Part shown: positions 15,576 to 21,981 of the stretch, piece by piece
How positions within the stretch are numbered: position 1 is the first letter of the stretch
How the letters are laid out: each line of letters starts with the position of its first letter
Source of the DNA: Alphaproteobacteria bacterium
GTDB taxonomy: Bacteria; Pseudomonadota; Alphaproteobacteria; Micavibrionales; CSBR16-224
Assembly: GCA_006226225.1 (NCBI GenBank)
Contig: SBHI01000224.1
Location: 1 to 21,981, forward strand
Direction of reading: 5' to 3'
DNA: 21,981 bases
Made by a program: the position numbers and the translations under genes
The notes under the pieces: model-generated
The model's database searches: none
The model's input: only the letters and a program-made list of their open reading frames with translations
Told to the model about the DNA's origin: nothing

Positions 15576-16349
15576 TCAGTCCCATGTTTTCCAAGGCGCT
15601 TTGCCGGCATCCCAAAGATCTTCCAGCATATTCTTTTCACGCAGCGTGTCCATCGGCTGCCAGAATCCTTCATGTTTAAAGGCCTGCAGCTCGCCTGCTT
15701 CGGCAATCTGCTGCAAGGGCTTCACCTCCCAATGTGAGCTGTCGCCATCAATGTAATCGATGACTTTCGGTGACAGGACAAAGAATCCGCCATTGATCCA
15801 TCCGCCTTGACCTTTGGGCTTTTCGGTAAAGCCGCCAACACTATCGCCATCCATTTTCAAAGCGCCGTAGCGTCCGGGCGGCTGTACCGCCAGAATGGTC
15901 GCAAGTTTGCCATGCGCTTGGTGGAAGGCGATTTCCGCGGTGATATCGACATCGGATACACCGTCACCATAGGTAAAGCAAAAGGCTTCTTCATCTTTCA
16001 AATAGTCTTTGACGCGCTTAAGACGTCCGCCCGTCATGCTTTCATCACCGGTATCAACCAGCGTCACACGCCAGTCTTCGGCTTTTTTGCGGTGGACTTC
16101 CATTTCGCCGCTTGCGGTATGAAAAGTGACATCGGACATATGCAGGAAGTAATTGGCAAAATATTCCTTGATCAGATACCCTTTATAACCGCAGCAGATC
16201 ACAAAATCATTAATGCCATGTGTGGAATACAGTTTCATAATATGCCACAAAATGGGGCGTCCGCCGATTTCGACCATCGGTTTGGGTTTCAGCGTCGTTT
16301 CTTCCGAAAGACGTGTGCCGAGGCCTCCTGCCAGAATGACTGCTTTCAT
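15576..16349 (-). CDS. rfbF: Glucose-1-phosphate cytidylyltransferase
   Basis: RfbF makes CDP-glucose and pyrophosphate from CTP and glucose-1-phosphate and so commits glucose to the CDP-deoxysugar route. The 257-residue length is typical. Motifs: the nucleotidyltransferase loop ILAGGLGTRLSEET with KPKPMVEIGGRPILWHIM (substrate-binding Lys), FVICCGYKGYLIKEYF, VDTGDESMTGGRLKRV, FTYGDGVSDVD (metal-binding Asp), PPGRYGALKMDG, WINGGFFVLSPKVIDYI, and FWQPMDTLREKNMLEDLW near the C-terminus. It is the first gene of the seven-gene operon, immediately followed by rfbG. A candidate promoter lies in the 115-nt gap upstream. The ribosome-binding site is weak (GCGAG). Confidence 0.97.
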   Translation of the reverse strand: MKAVILAGGLGTRLSEETTLKPKPMVEIGGRPILWHIMKLYSTHGINDFVICCGYKGYLIKEYFANYFLHMSDVTFHTASGEMEVHRKKAEDWRVTLVDTGDESMTGGRLKRVKDYLKDEEAFCFTYGDGVSDVDITAEIAFHQAHGKLATILAVQPPGRYGALKMDGDSVGGFTEKPKGQGGWINGGFFVLSPKVIDYIDGDSSHWEVKPLQQIAEAGELQAFKHEGFWQPMDTLREKNMLEDLWDAGKAPWKTWD

Positions 16350-16423
16350 GGGTATTCTCGCTTTTGTTTTCTATCGCTATGAGCCTGTATAAGGCTTTTT
16401 GTCGTGTTTTTTCAAACCGTTTT

Positions 16424-16452
16424 GTAGTACACGTTTTCACGCTTTAAGTCAA
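16424..16452 (-). promoter_or_regulatory. Candidate promoter of the rfbF operon
   Basis: On the minus strand, TTGACT (16452-16447) is followed by a 17-nt spacer and TACTAC (16429-16424). It falls in the 115-nt gap between the GT9 gene stop (16465) and the rfbF start (16349), leaving a leader of about 70 nt. The -35 is one base from consensus and the -10 is moderate. The call is by eye. Confidence 0.4.
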
Positions 16453-16464
16453 TGAAGCGGGCTG

Positions 16465-17382
16465 TCAGGCCGAACGGGTCTCGGCCCCTGCAGCGGCACT
16501 TTTACGCAATATTTCGGCAAATCCCTGCCAGACATCTTCGGGTGGGAGTTTCTCAATGGGAATGGCGCGCAATACCGTGACATTTTTACCGTTTGGCGCG
16601 GATTGATCAGGGTGTGATGTGCCGCCAAACAGGGAGACAACAGGGCAGCCAGCAGCCGAAATCAGATGCATCGGGCCGGTATCATTGCCGACCGCGCCAA
16701 CGGCTTTCCGTGCCAGTGCGGCAATATCGCCAAAAGAGGTTTCTCCGCACAGATTCAGTGCTGTGCTTTCATCTTCGGCAACTGCAGCGGCAATTTCCTG
16801 CTCTGCGGGGCCGCCTAGAATCACGGGTTGGAAGCCTTCTTTGGCCAGTTTTTGCGCCAGAACACCGTAATGATCGGCAGGCCAGCGTTTTAAAGGGTGT
16901 TGTGGCGCAGCGCCCGGTACCAGTAGAACAAAAGGAGGTTTCAGTGCAAAACCGCTCGTGTCGCCATCCATCCAGGGCATGTCGGGAATGGGAAAATCAC
17001 GGCTGTCGGTAATCGGTAAAACCTGCTTGGTCGTTGCGCCGCCGCGGTACCAGTTTTTGCGCGCTTTGGAGGGGGATAACAGGCGCAGGATTTTCGTGCG
17101 GTCATTCTGCTGCATGTCATAGACAAGATCGAAATCCTGCGTATTCATGGTGCGGCGCAGTTCCAGCCATTTGCCGATTTCAGCAAAACCATAACGCCGC
17201 ATCGTCAACACCTGATCGAAATAGCCGGATTGTTTTGCCAGCTCCTCAAACAGCGGTGTGGTCAATAGAGTGATTTTCGCATCGGGATGATATTTGCGCA
17301 CGGCTTCCATGACGCCGAGCGTCAGAATAAAATCGCCAAAGGCGCTCAGCCTGATGAAAAGGATGTTTTTGTAATCCGTCAT
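16465..17382 (-). CDS. Glycosyltransferase family 9 (ADP-heptose:LPS heptosyltransferase-like)
   Basis: The 305-residue GT-B-fold protein is of the WaaC/WaaF kind. The N-terminal strand is ILFIRLSAFGDFILTLGVMEAVRKYHPDAKITLLTT, with the Asp of the FGD motif expected at the active site. The C-terminal donor-binding half shows LLVPGAAPQHPLKRWPADHYGVLAQKL, PVILGGPAEQEIA, and the GT9 hallmark VGNDTGPMHLISAAGCPVVSLFGGTSHPDQSAP. Family members add heptose or related sugars to the LPS core at the inner membrane. The donor here is not certain. ATG 17382 (MTDYKNILFIR) is preferred over an upstream extension, as GAAGAA lies just upstream. It is probably transcribed before, but separately from, the sugar operon, and diverges from the GT2 gene. 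Confidence 0.9.
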   Translation of the reverse strand: MTDYKNILFIRLSAFGDFILTLGVMEAVRKYHPDAKITLLTTPLFEELAKQSGYFDQVLTMRRYGFAEIGKWLELRRTMNTQDFDLVYDMQQNDRTKILRLLSPSKARKNWYRGGATTKQVLPITDSRDFPIPDMPWMDGDTSGFALKPPFVLLVPGAAPQHPLKRWPADHYGVLAQKLAKEGFQPVILGGPAEQEIAAAVAEDESTALNLCGETSFGDIAALARKAVGAVGNDTGPMHLISAAGCPVVSLFGGTSHPDQSAPNGKNVTVLRAIPIEKLPPEDVWQGFAEILRKSAAAGAETRSA

Positions 17383-17395
17383 GTTTTCTTCGCGT

Positions 17396-17424
17396 TTGCT
17401 TTTGCTGCTGACTGCTTTTATATA
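17396..17424 (+). promoter_or_regulatory. Candidate promoter of the GT2 gene
   Basis: TTGCTT (17396-17401), a 17-nt spacer and TATATA (17419-17424) lie in the 57-90 nt between the divergent GT9 and GT2 genes. The predicted start near 17431 would leave only ~9 nt before the ATG at 17440 but ~42 nt before the ATG at 17473, which influenced the start chosen for the GT2 gene. The call is by eye. Confidence 0.35.
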
Positions 17425-17472
17425 TACAGGTGTTTGACGATGATACAAGAGAACAATTATGACGGAATACCT

Positions 17473-18396
17473 ATGACGGAATTGCTGGAAAAACTGACAA
17501 TTGCGATTCCCGTCTATAACGATGTGAAATATATCGGACGGACGATTGAAACCTGCTTGACCGAAGCGGGTAAGATTGTCATCTATGATAACGCATCAGA
17601 TGACGGAACCAGCGAGGTGTGCGCGGCTTTTGCCAAAGAACACCCGCATGTTACGCATATCCGTCATGCAGAAAATGTCGGAGCGTTTGAAAATTTTAAA
17701 CGCCCCCTGTTTGATTGTGACACGGAATATTTCAGCTGGGTTGGGTCACATGATCTGTTGAGCAAAGACTATGCCATCCCTATTTTGAAGGAAATGGAAA
17801 AAGACCCTGCCGCGATTCTTGCGGTCGGCACAATCAGGCATATCGATGAAAACGGCACGGAAACCGGACGGGTTAGTGCATCGCGCTGGGTCAATAAAGC
17901 GCGTAATAAGCCGCCGTTGAAGCGCCTTGCAAACTGTGTGACCAATTTGAAAGACTGTTTTATGATTTACGGTGTTTTCCGTACCAAGGGTTTGCGCGCG
18001 GCGTGGATTGATCATGCGCTTTTGGGGCATGATCGTGTGATGCTGACAAAACTGGCGGGGCACGGCAACTTTCTCTATGTTCCCAGCAGTATCTTCTACG
18101 CCAGAAATCAGGATAAAGCACGTGATGCGGCCAAAGATCAGGAACGCCGCACCGAAGTATTGGTCGCGGCGAAAGAAAAACCGCTGGAAAACTCCTTGCT
18201 GCCGCGAAATCTTGGGATGGTTGAAACGGTGCTGTCTTTCGTGGAAAGCGATAAGGATTTGAAAAAGGCGCTGAAAATCATTGATAAGATCAACCGCCGC
18301 TACGTTAATCGCCGCTATTACCAGAAATTGCGGCTGGTGAAGATCGCCGCTTTGCTGGTGGTCGGTGCTTTGCTGTTCTGGCTCTGGCGTATCTGA
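17473..18396 (+). CDS. Glycosyltransferase family 2 with C-terminal membrane anchor
   Basis: The 307-residue GT-A-fold enzyme starts with the family strand LTIAIPVYNDVKYIGRTIETCL, followed by IVIYDNASDDGTSEV, NVGAFENFKRPLFDC and the metal-site-like SWVGSHDLL, then RHIDENG and GHDRVMLTKLAGHG. It should transfer a sugar from a nucleotide donor to a surface-glycan acceptor, probably at the cytoplasmic face of the membrane. The last ~18 residues (KIAALLVVGALLFWLWRI) form one hydrophobic helix. ATG 17440 would add 11 residues (MIQENNYDGIP) and is a real alternative. I prefer 17473 because it starts close to the conserved strand and fits the candidate promoter. Its neighbours suggest it uses the branched sugar or elongates the same polymer. 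Confidence 0.88.
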   Translation: MTELLEKLTIAIPVYNDVKYIGRTIETCLTEAGKIVIYDNASDDGTSEVCAAFAKEHPHVTHIRHAENVGAFENFKRPLFDCDTEYFSWVGSHDLLSKDYAIPILKEMEKDPAAILAVGTIRHIDENGTETGRVSASRWVNKARNKPPLKRLANCVTNLKDCFMIYGVFRTKGLRAAWIDHALLGHDRVMLTKLAGHGNFLYVPSSIFYARNQDKARDAAKDQERRTEVLVAAKEKPLENSLLPRNLGMVETVLSFVESDKDLKKALKIIDKINRRYVNRRYYQKLRLVKIAALLVVGALLFWLWRI

Positions 18397-18459
18397 AACC
18401 GCTTTACGCTTTCTTGCCCCTGCGTTACCATCTTTTAGAGAAGGGGATCAGGGCGCGCC

Positions 18460-19626
18460 ATGGCGACGAAAAAGACATCGCAAAAGAAAACATCCGCAAA
18501 GAAAAAGACAAAAAAAACCGCCGCCAAGGGGCAAAAGCAGATTGAACTGGCTTTGCAGGGCGGCGGTGCGCATGGCGCATTGACGTGGGGTGTTCTTGAC
18601 CGCCTGCTGGAAGACGAGCAAGTGAATATCGCTGCCATCAGTGGTACCAGCGCGGGTGCGATGAACGGTGTCTTGGTCGCAGACGGGCTTTCAGGAAAAG
18701 GCGGACGGGAAAACGCACGTAAAAAACTGCATGATTTCTGGAAGGCTGTCAGTGATGCGGCACGTTTCAGCCCTCTACAGCGCACCTTCTGGGATCGTTG
18801 GGTCGGGAACTGGAATCTGGACAATTCTCCCGCCTATCTGATGATGGATTACATGTCCCGCACATTTTCACCTTATGAAATCAATCCGCTGGATATTAAT
18901 CCGCTGAGGCAGGTTGTCGAAACCATGGTCGATTTCAAGCGTGTTAACTCCTGTAAGGCGCTGCAGATTTTTGTCACGGCAACAAATGTCCGCACCGGTA
19001 CGGCGCATATTTTTCGTCAGCCCGATATCACGGCAGAAACGCTGATGGCTTCTGCCGCGCTGCCGTTTTTGTACAAAGCGGTCGAAATCAAGGGCGAAGC
19101 CTATTGGGATGGCGGATTTACCGGGAACCCGGCGCTGTTTCCGCTGGTGGATGATTGCCATGCCCGTGATATCGTGCTGGTGCAGGTGAACCCGTTTTAC
19201 CGCGAGGAGGTGCCGCGCACGGCGCGTGAGATTATCAACCGTCTGAACGAAATCACCTTCAATGCCAGCCTGTTGAAAGAGCTGCGGGCGATTATGCTGC
19301 TGAAAGAGATGATCGAAAATGAAGGGCTGGAGCAGGAAAGCTACCGCGATATGCGTATTCACCGCATTCATGCAGATAAAGAGGTCACGCAGATGTCTGC
19401 TTCCAGCAAGCTGAATGCGGAATGGGATTATCTGACCCATTTGCGAGATATCGGGCGCAAACATGCGGAAAAATGGTTGAGGGAAAACTGGGAGAATGTT
19501 GGTGAAAAATCGACATTTGACCTGTCCTGCGCCCTTGCAGGCAGTATCCGCCCTGTCAGCCGTCCTTTCTCCGAAGCTGCGAAATCCGGCGCGACCGGCA
19601 AAAAGCCGAAAAAACCCGCCAAATAA
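18460..19626 (+). CDS. Patatin-like phospholipase / acyl hydrolase with lysine-rich tails
   Basis: The 388-residue serine hydrolase has the patatin Ser-Asp dyad. The oxyanion glycine loop LQGGGAHGALTWGVLD is at ~32-47, the nucleophile elbow GTSAG has Ser64, and the catalytic Asp217 is in WDGGFTGNPALFPL. FVTATNVRTG, ASAALPFLYKAVEI and DIVLVQVNPFYR complete the core. It should cleave acyl esters of phospholipids or a related lipid. The substrate is unknown. The first ~25 residues are almost entirely Lys, Thr, Ala and Ser (11 Lys), and the end is GKKPKKPAK, so both tails are strongly basic and low-complexity, with no signal peptide. AGAAGGGGA lies ~20 nt upstream, with CAGGG closer to the ATG. 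No partner gene is evident. Confidence 0.9.
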   Translation: MATKKTSQKKTSAKKKTKKTAAKGQKQIELALQGGGAHGALTWGVLDRLLEDEQVNIAAISGTSAGAMNGVLVADGLSGKGGRENARKKLHDFWKAVSDAARFSPLQRTFWDRWVGNWNLDNSPAYLMMDYMSRTFSPYEINPLDINPLRQVVETMVDFKRVNSCKALQIFVTATNVRTGTAHIFRQPDITAETLMASAALPFLYKAVEIKGEAYWDGGFTGNPALFPLVDDCHARDIVLVQVNPFYREEVPRTAREIINRLNEITFNASLLKELRAIMLLKEMIENEGLEQESYRDMRIHRIHADKEVTQMSASSKLNAEWDYLTHLRDIGRKHAEKWLRENWENVGEKSTFDLSCALAGSIRPVSRPFSEAAKSGATGKKPKKPAK

Positions 19627-19695
19627 TTCACATAATATTAACCCTCTATCTTTATACTGTTCAAAGGGATAAAGAGCTTAAAAGGGGTATTTATT

Positions 19696-20523
19696 GTGGG
19701 GACATCAACGGAGCACGACCGGCTGAATGCCGCCGTCGCAAGACTTGCCGGTTTGGCGGAGAATCTAGAGAAACACGCGGTCAGACTGGATAAGCTTGAG
19801 GAGCTTCATATTTTCGGTTACGGTTCCCTTCCCGATAAACCGCACTGGCAGCCGACGTCTATGACGCCGGCCTTTTTAACGGGTTTTCGCCGCAGTTTCT
19901 GCTGTAAATGCATCAGCCGCGGCACGGATCACTTTACCGGGCTGACATTGGGTCTGGAAGAAGACAAGGCGGCAGTCGTGCCCGGAGCGGTATTATCATA
20001 CCGCGACATACCGCTGGGAGAGCTGGCGAATATGATGCATGTTTTTGCCGACCGTGAAGTGCCGCGTTTGCAGATTTATCATTTCGGTCTTTGCGAAACG
20101 GAACTGGCTGACGGCAGAATCGTCAAAGCTTTGGCCTGTTTTGCCGATACAAAGAGTGAAAACTATGTACAGGGGCTGTCGGTAACGGAAAAATCGCAGA
20201 TTATCGCCATGGCCAATGGCGAAAAAGGCACCTGCAAGACCTATCTGGATCATTATGTGCGCCTGCGTGTGCGCAATATGCGCTTTGACGATTATCCGCC
20301 TGATTTACAGACGGCGCTGATGCGGGATAAGGATTATTTCATGCAATTGATGTGGGCGGTTGATATGCGCCGCGCGGAAATGCGCCTGACCATGCCTGAA
20401 TATGTTGCGCAGCTGGAAGAGCTGGAAGCGCAGCAATTGCATTTGTGGCAGATCAGCAAAGGCAAGGCAGAGAACCCGTTTGAGAATGACAATCCTTCTG
20501 TCAAACATGCCGACAGGGCATAG
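19696..20523 (+). CDS. ChaC-like gamma-glutamylcyclotransferase
   Basis: The 275-residue protein resembles ChaC, which degrades glutathione to 5-oxoproline and Cys-Gly in the cytoplasm. The substrate loop is FGYGSLPDKPHW (YGSL at ~42-45), followed by GFRRSFCCKCISRGT, GLTLGLEEDKAAVVPGAVL, and the segment FADREVPRL with Glu121 at the position of the catalytic Glu. ALACFADTKSENYVQGLS and the GTCKTYLDHYVRLR region also fit ChaC. About 38 residues of predicted helix precede the core, and a helical, Glu/Gln-rich C-terminal extension (~220-255) follows, making it longer than E. coli ChaC (~230). The start is GTG, supported by AAGGGG 8 nt upstream. It lies 69 nt after the patatin gene and 70 nt before hutU. 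Whether these form an operon is unclear. Confidence 0.82.
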   Translation: MGTSTEHDRLNAAVARLAGLAENLEKHAVRLDKLEELHIFGYGSLPDKPHWQPTSMTPAFLTGFRRSFCCKCISRGTDHFTGLTLGLEEDKAAVVPGAVLSYRDIPLGELANMMHVFADREVPRLQIYHFGLCETELADGRIVKALACFADTKSENYVQGLSVTEKSQIIAMANGEKGTCKTYLDHYVRLRVRNMRFDDYPPDLQTALMRDKDYFMQLMWAVDMRRAEMRLTMPEYVAQLEELEAQQLHLWQISKGKAENPFENDNPSVKHADRA

Positions 20524-20593
20524 GTGACATTCCCTCCGCTTTGGTGTAGCTTTTGAGTTCGAAGTTGCAACCACCGGATAGGGATACGGAATC

Positions 20594-21981
20594 ATGACGA
20601 CACAAGCCGCATTGAAGAACCGCCGCGAAATCCACGCGCCGACGGGCACGGAGCTGACAGCCAAAAGCTGGCTGACCGAAGCGCCCTTGCGCATGCTGAT
20701 GAATAATCTTGATCCCGATGTTGCCGAAAACCCCGATGCGCTGGTTGTCTATGGCGGTATCGGTCGTGCGGCGCGTAATTGGGACTGTTACGATACGATT
20801 ATAAAAACCCTGACGGCATTGAACGAAGATGAAACCATGTTGGTGCAATCTGGCAAGCCTGTCGGCGTGTTTAAAACCCATAAAGATGCACCGCGCGTCT
20901 TGATCGCTAATTCCAATCTGGTGCCGCATTGGGCGAATTGGGAACATTTCCGCGAACTGGATAAAAAAGGCCTGATGATGTACGGGCAGATGACGGCAGG
21001 GTCATGGATTTATATTGGCTCGCAAGGCATTGTACAGGGCACGTATGAAACCTTTGTCGAGGTCGGGCGCAGCCATTTTGGTGGCGATCTGAAAGGCAAA
21101 TGGGTTCTGACTGGTGGACTTGGCGGTATGGGTGGCGCGCAGCCGCTGGCGGCCACCATGGCAGGTGCATCGATGCTGGCTGTGGAATGTCAGGAAATCT
21201 GCATCGAGCGGCGTTTGAAAACCCGCTATCTGGAATGCCGCGCCGATACGCTGGACGAGGCCATCGACATCATTGAAAAAGCGCATGCGGAAGGCAAAGC
21301 CGTTTCCGTCGGTCTGCTTGGTAATGCGGCGGAAATTTTTCCCGAAATCGCCCGCCGTGCCAAGGAAGATAAACGCTTCCGCCCAGATGTCGTGACAGAC
21401 CAGACCAGCGCGCATGACCCGCTGAACGGCTATCTGCCGGCAGGCTGGACATGGAAAGAGGCGGAGATCAAACGTGAAACCGATCCTGACAGTGTTGTGA
21501 AAGCGGCGCGGGAATCAATTGCCGTACATGTGCAGGCAATGCTGGATTTGTTCCATATGGGCATTCCGACGCTGGATTACGGCAACAATATCCGTCAGGA
21601 AGCTTTTGATCAGGGCGTGAAAGATGCGTTCGATTTTCCCGGATTTGTTCCGGCTTATATCCGTCCGCTGTTTTGCCGCGGTATCGGCCCGTTCCGCTGG
21701 GCGGCATTGTCGGGCGATCCGGAAGATATTTACAAAACCGATGCCAAGGTGAAAGAGCTGATTCCCGATAATCCTCACTTACATAACTGGCTGGATATGG
21801 CGCGTGACCGTATTGCCTTCCAAGGCCTGCCTGCACGGATTTGCTGGGTCGGTCTGGGTGACCGTGCGAAGCTGGGACTGGCCTTTAACGAGATGGTGGC
21901 CTCAGGCGAACTCTCCGCCCCGGTTGTCATCGGGCGCGATCATTTGGATAGTGGCTCGGTCGCCAGCCCGAACCGCGAGAC
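20594..21981 (+). CDS. hutU: Urocanate hydratase (urocanase), 3' end cut by window edge
   Basis: HutU converts urocanate to 4-imidazolone-5-propionate in histidine breakdown, using tightly bound NAD+. 462 complete codons of a usual ~555-560 are present. The sequence follows the family closely: KSWLTEAPLRMLMNNLDP, VVYGGIGRAARNWDCYD, GKPVGVFKTHKDAPRVLIANSNLVPHW, QMTAGSWIYIGSQGI, WVLTGGLGGMGGAQPLAATMAGA, TDQTSAHDPLNGYLPAGW, YIRPLFCRGIGPFRWAALSGDPEDIYKTD, and the active-site signature FQGLPARICWVGLG with Cys417, equivalent to Cys410 of the Pseudomonas putida enzyme. ATG 20594 has AGGGA 9 nt upstream. No other hut gene is in the window, so hutH, hutI or hutG may lie to the right. No HutC-type operator was recognised. 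Confidence 0.98.
   Translation, partial: MTTQAALKNRREIHAPTGTELTAKSWLTEAPLRMLMNNLDPDVAENPDALVVYGGIGRAARNWDCYDTIIKTLTALNEDETMLVQSGKPVGVFKTHKDAPRVLIANSNLVPHWANWEHFRELDKKGLMMYGQMTAGSWIYIGSQGIVQGTYETFVEVGRSHFGGDLKGKWVLTGGLGGMGGAQPLAATMAGASMLAVECQEICIERRLKTRYLECRADTLDEAIDIIEKAHAEGKAVSVGLLGNAAEIFPEIARRAKEDKRFRPDVVTDQTSAHDPLNGYLPAGWTWKEAEIKRETDPDSVVKAARESIAVHVQAMLDLFHMGIPTLDYGNNIRQEAFDQGVKDAFDFPGFVPAYIRPLFCRGIGPFRWAALSGDPEDIYKTDAKVKELIPDNPHLHNWLDMARDRIAFQGLPARICWVGLGDRAKLGLAFNEMVASGELSAPVVIGRDHLDSGSVASPNRE

Noticed and set aside
15572..15706. Upstream extension of the CDP-glucose dehydratase into rfbF
   Set aside because: The added residues are a frame shadow of rfbF. The ATG at 15571 gives the expected family length.
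10535..16349. The sugar cluster as a dTDP-rhamnose or 3,6-dideoxyhexose pathway
   Set aside because: There is no rmlA/B/D and no RfbH-type 3-dehydrase. The nucleotidyltransferase and dehydratase carry CDP-glucose signatures.
16382..16400. AGCCT-GTATA-AGGCT stem followed by a T-run, as a terminator
   Set aside because: The T-run is on the plus strand, but all flanking genes are transcribed on the minus strand, and the stem is only 5 bp.
10535..17440. A recent horizontally acquired island
   Set aside because: No integrase, transposase, tRNA or flanking direct repeats are visible, and codon use looks like that of the neighbours by eye.

Overview
The window looks like chromosomal DNA of an alphaproteobacterium of moderate G+C. 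The clues are the gene order lysC - ptsP (the nitrogen-PTS enzyme I) - RodZ-like membrane HTH protein - prfA, a TRAP-type solute-binding protein resembling the TakP group, and protein sequences that read as alphaproteobacterial. I cannot name the genus. There are 18 protein-coding genes, two of them cut by the window edges (prfA on the left, hutU on the right). I see no tRNA, rRNA, insertion sequence, integrase or CRISPR array.

Layout. Positions 1-5637 (minus strand) are a housekeeping block read right to left: aspartate kinase LysC, PEP phosphotransferase PtsP, a RodZ-like HTH/DUF4115 protein and peptide chain release factor 1. Diverging from lysC on the plus strand are purA (5768-7057), an orphan Tat-exported TRAP solute-binding protein (7101-8198), and a DnaK-family Hsp70 (8516-10447) behind a structured 317-bp leader and in front of a strong terminator (10481-10511).

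Positions 10535-16349 (minus strand) are a compact seven-gene sugar-nucleotide operon. In transcription order it encodes glucose-1-phosphate cytidylyltransferase, CDP-glucose 4,6-dehydratase, an RmlC-type 3,5-epimerase, a TylC3-type sugar C-methyltransferase, a left-handed beta-helix acyltransferase, an NAD-dependent epimerase/reductase and a CmcI/rhamnosyl-O-methyltransferase-type enzyme. Together they predict a CDP-activated, C-methyl-branched 6-deoxyhexose that may also be O-acylated and O-methylated, for LPS, capsule or another surface glycan. Two glycosyltransferases follow in divergent orientation: a GT9 heptosyltransferase-like enzyme (minus) and a GT2 enzyme with a C-terminal membrane anchor (plus).

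Positions 18460-21981 (plus strand) hold a patatin-like phospholipase with lysine-rich ends, a ChaC-like gamma-glutamylcyclotransferase and urocanate hydratase HutU, truncated by the edge.

The points most worth checking are the branched-sugar operon, the divergent substrate-binding half of the DnaK, the layered inverted repeats ahead of dnaK (one with the 9-N9-9 geometry of a CIRCE operator, another a terminator-like hairpin inside the leader), and a perfect AT-rich palindrome at the purA/TRAP junction. No wholly new multi-gene system is evident. Promoter calls are by eye and tentative.
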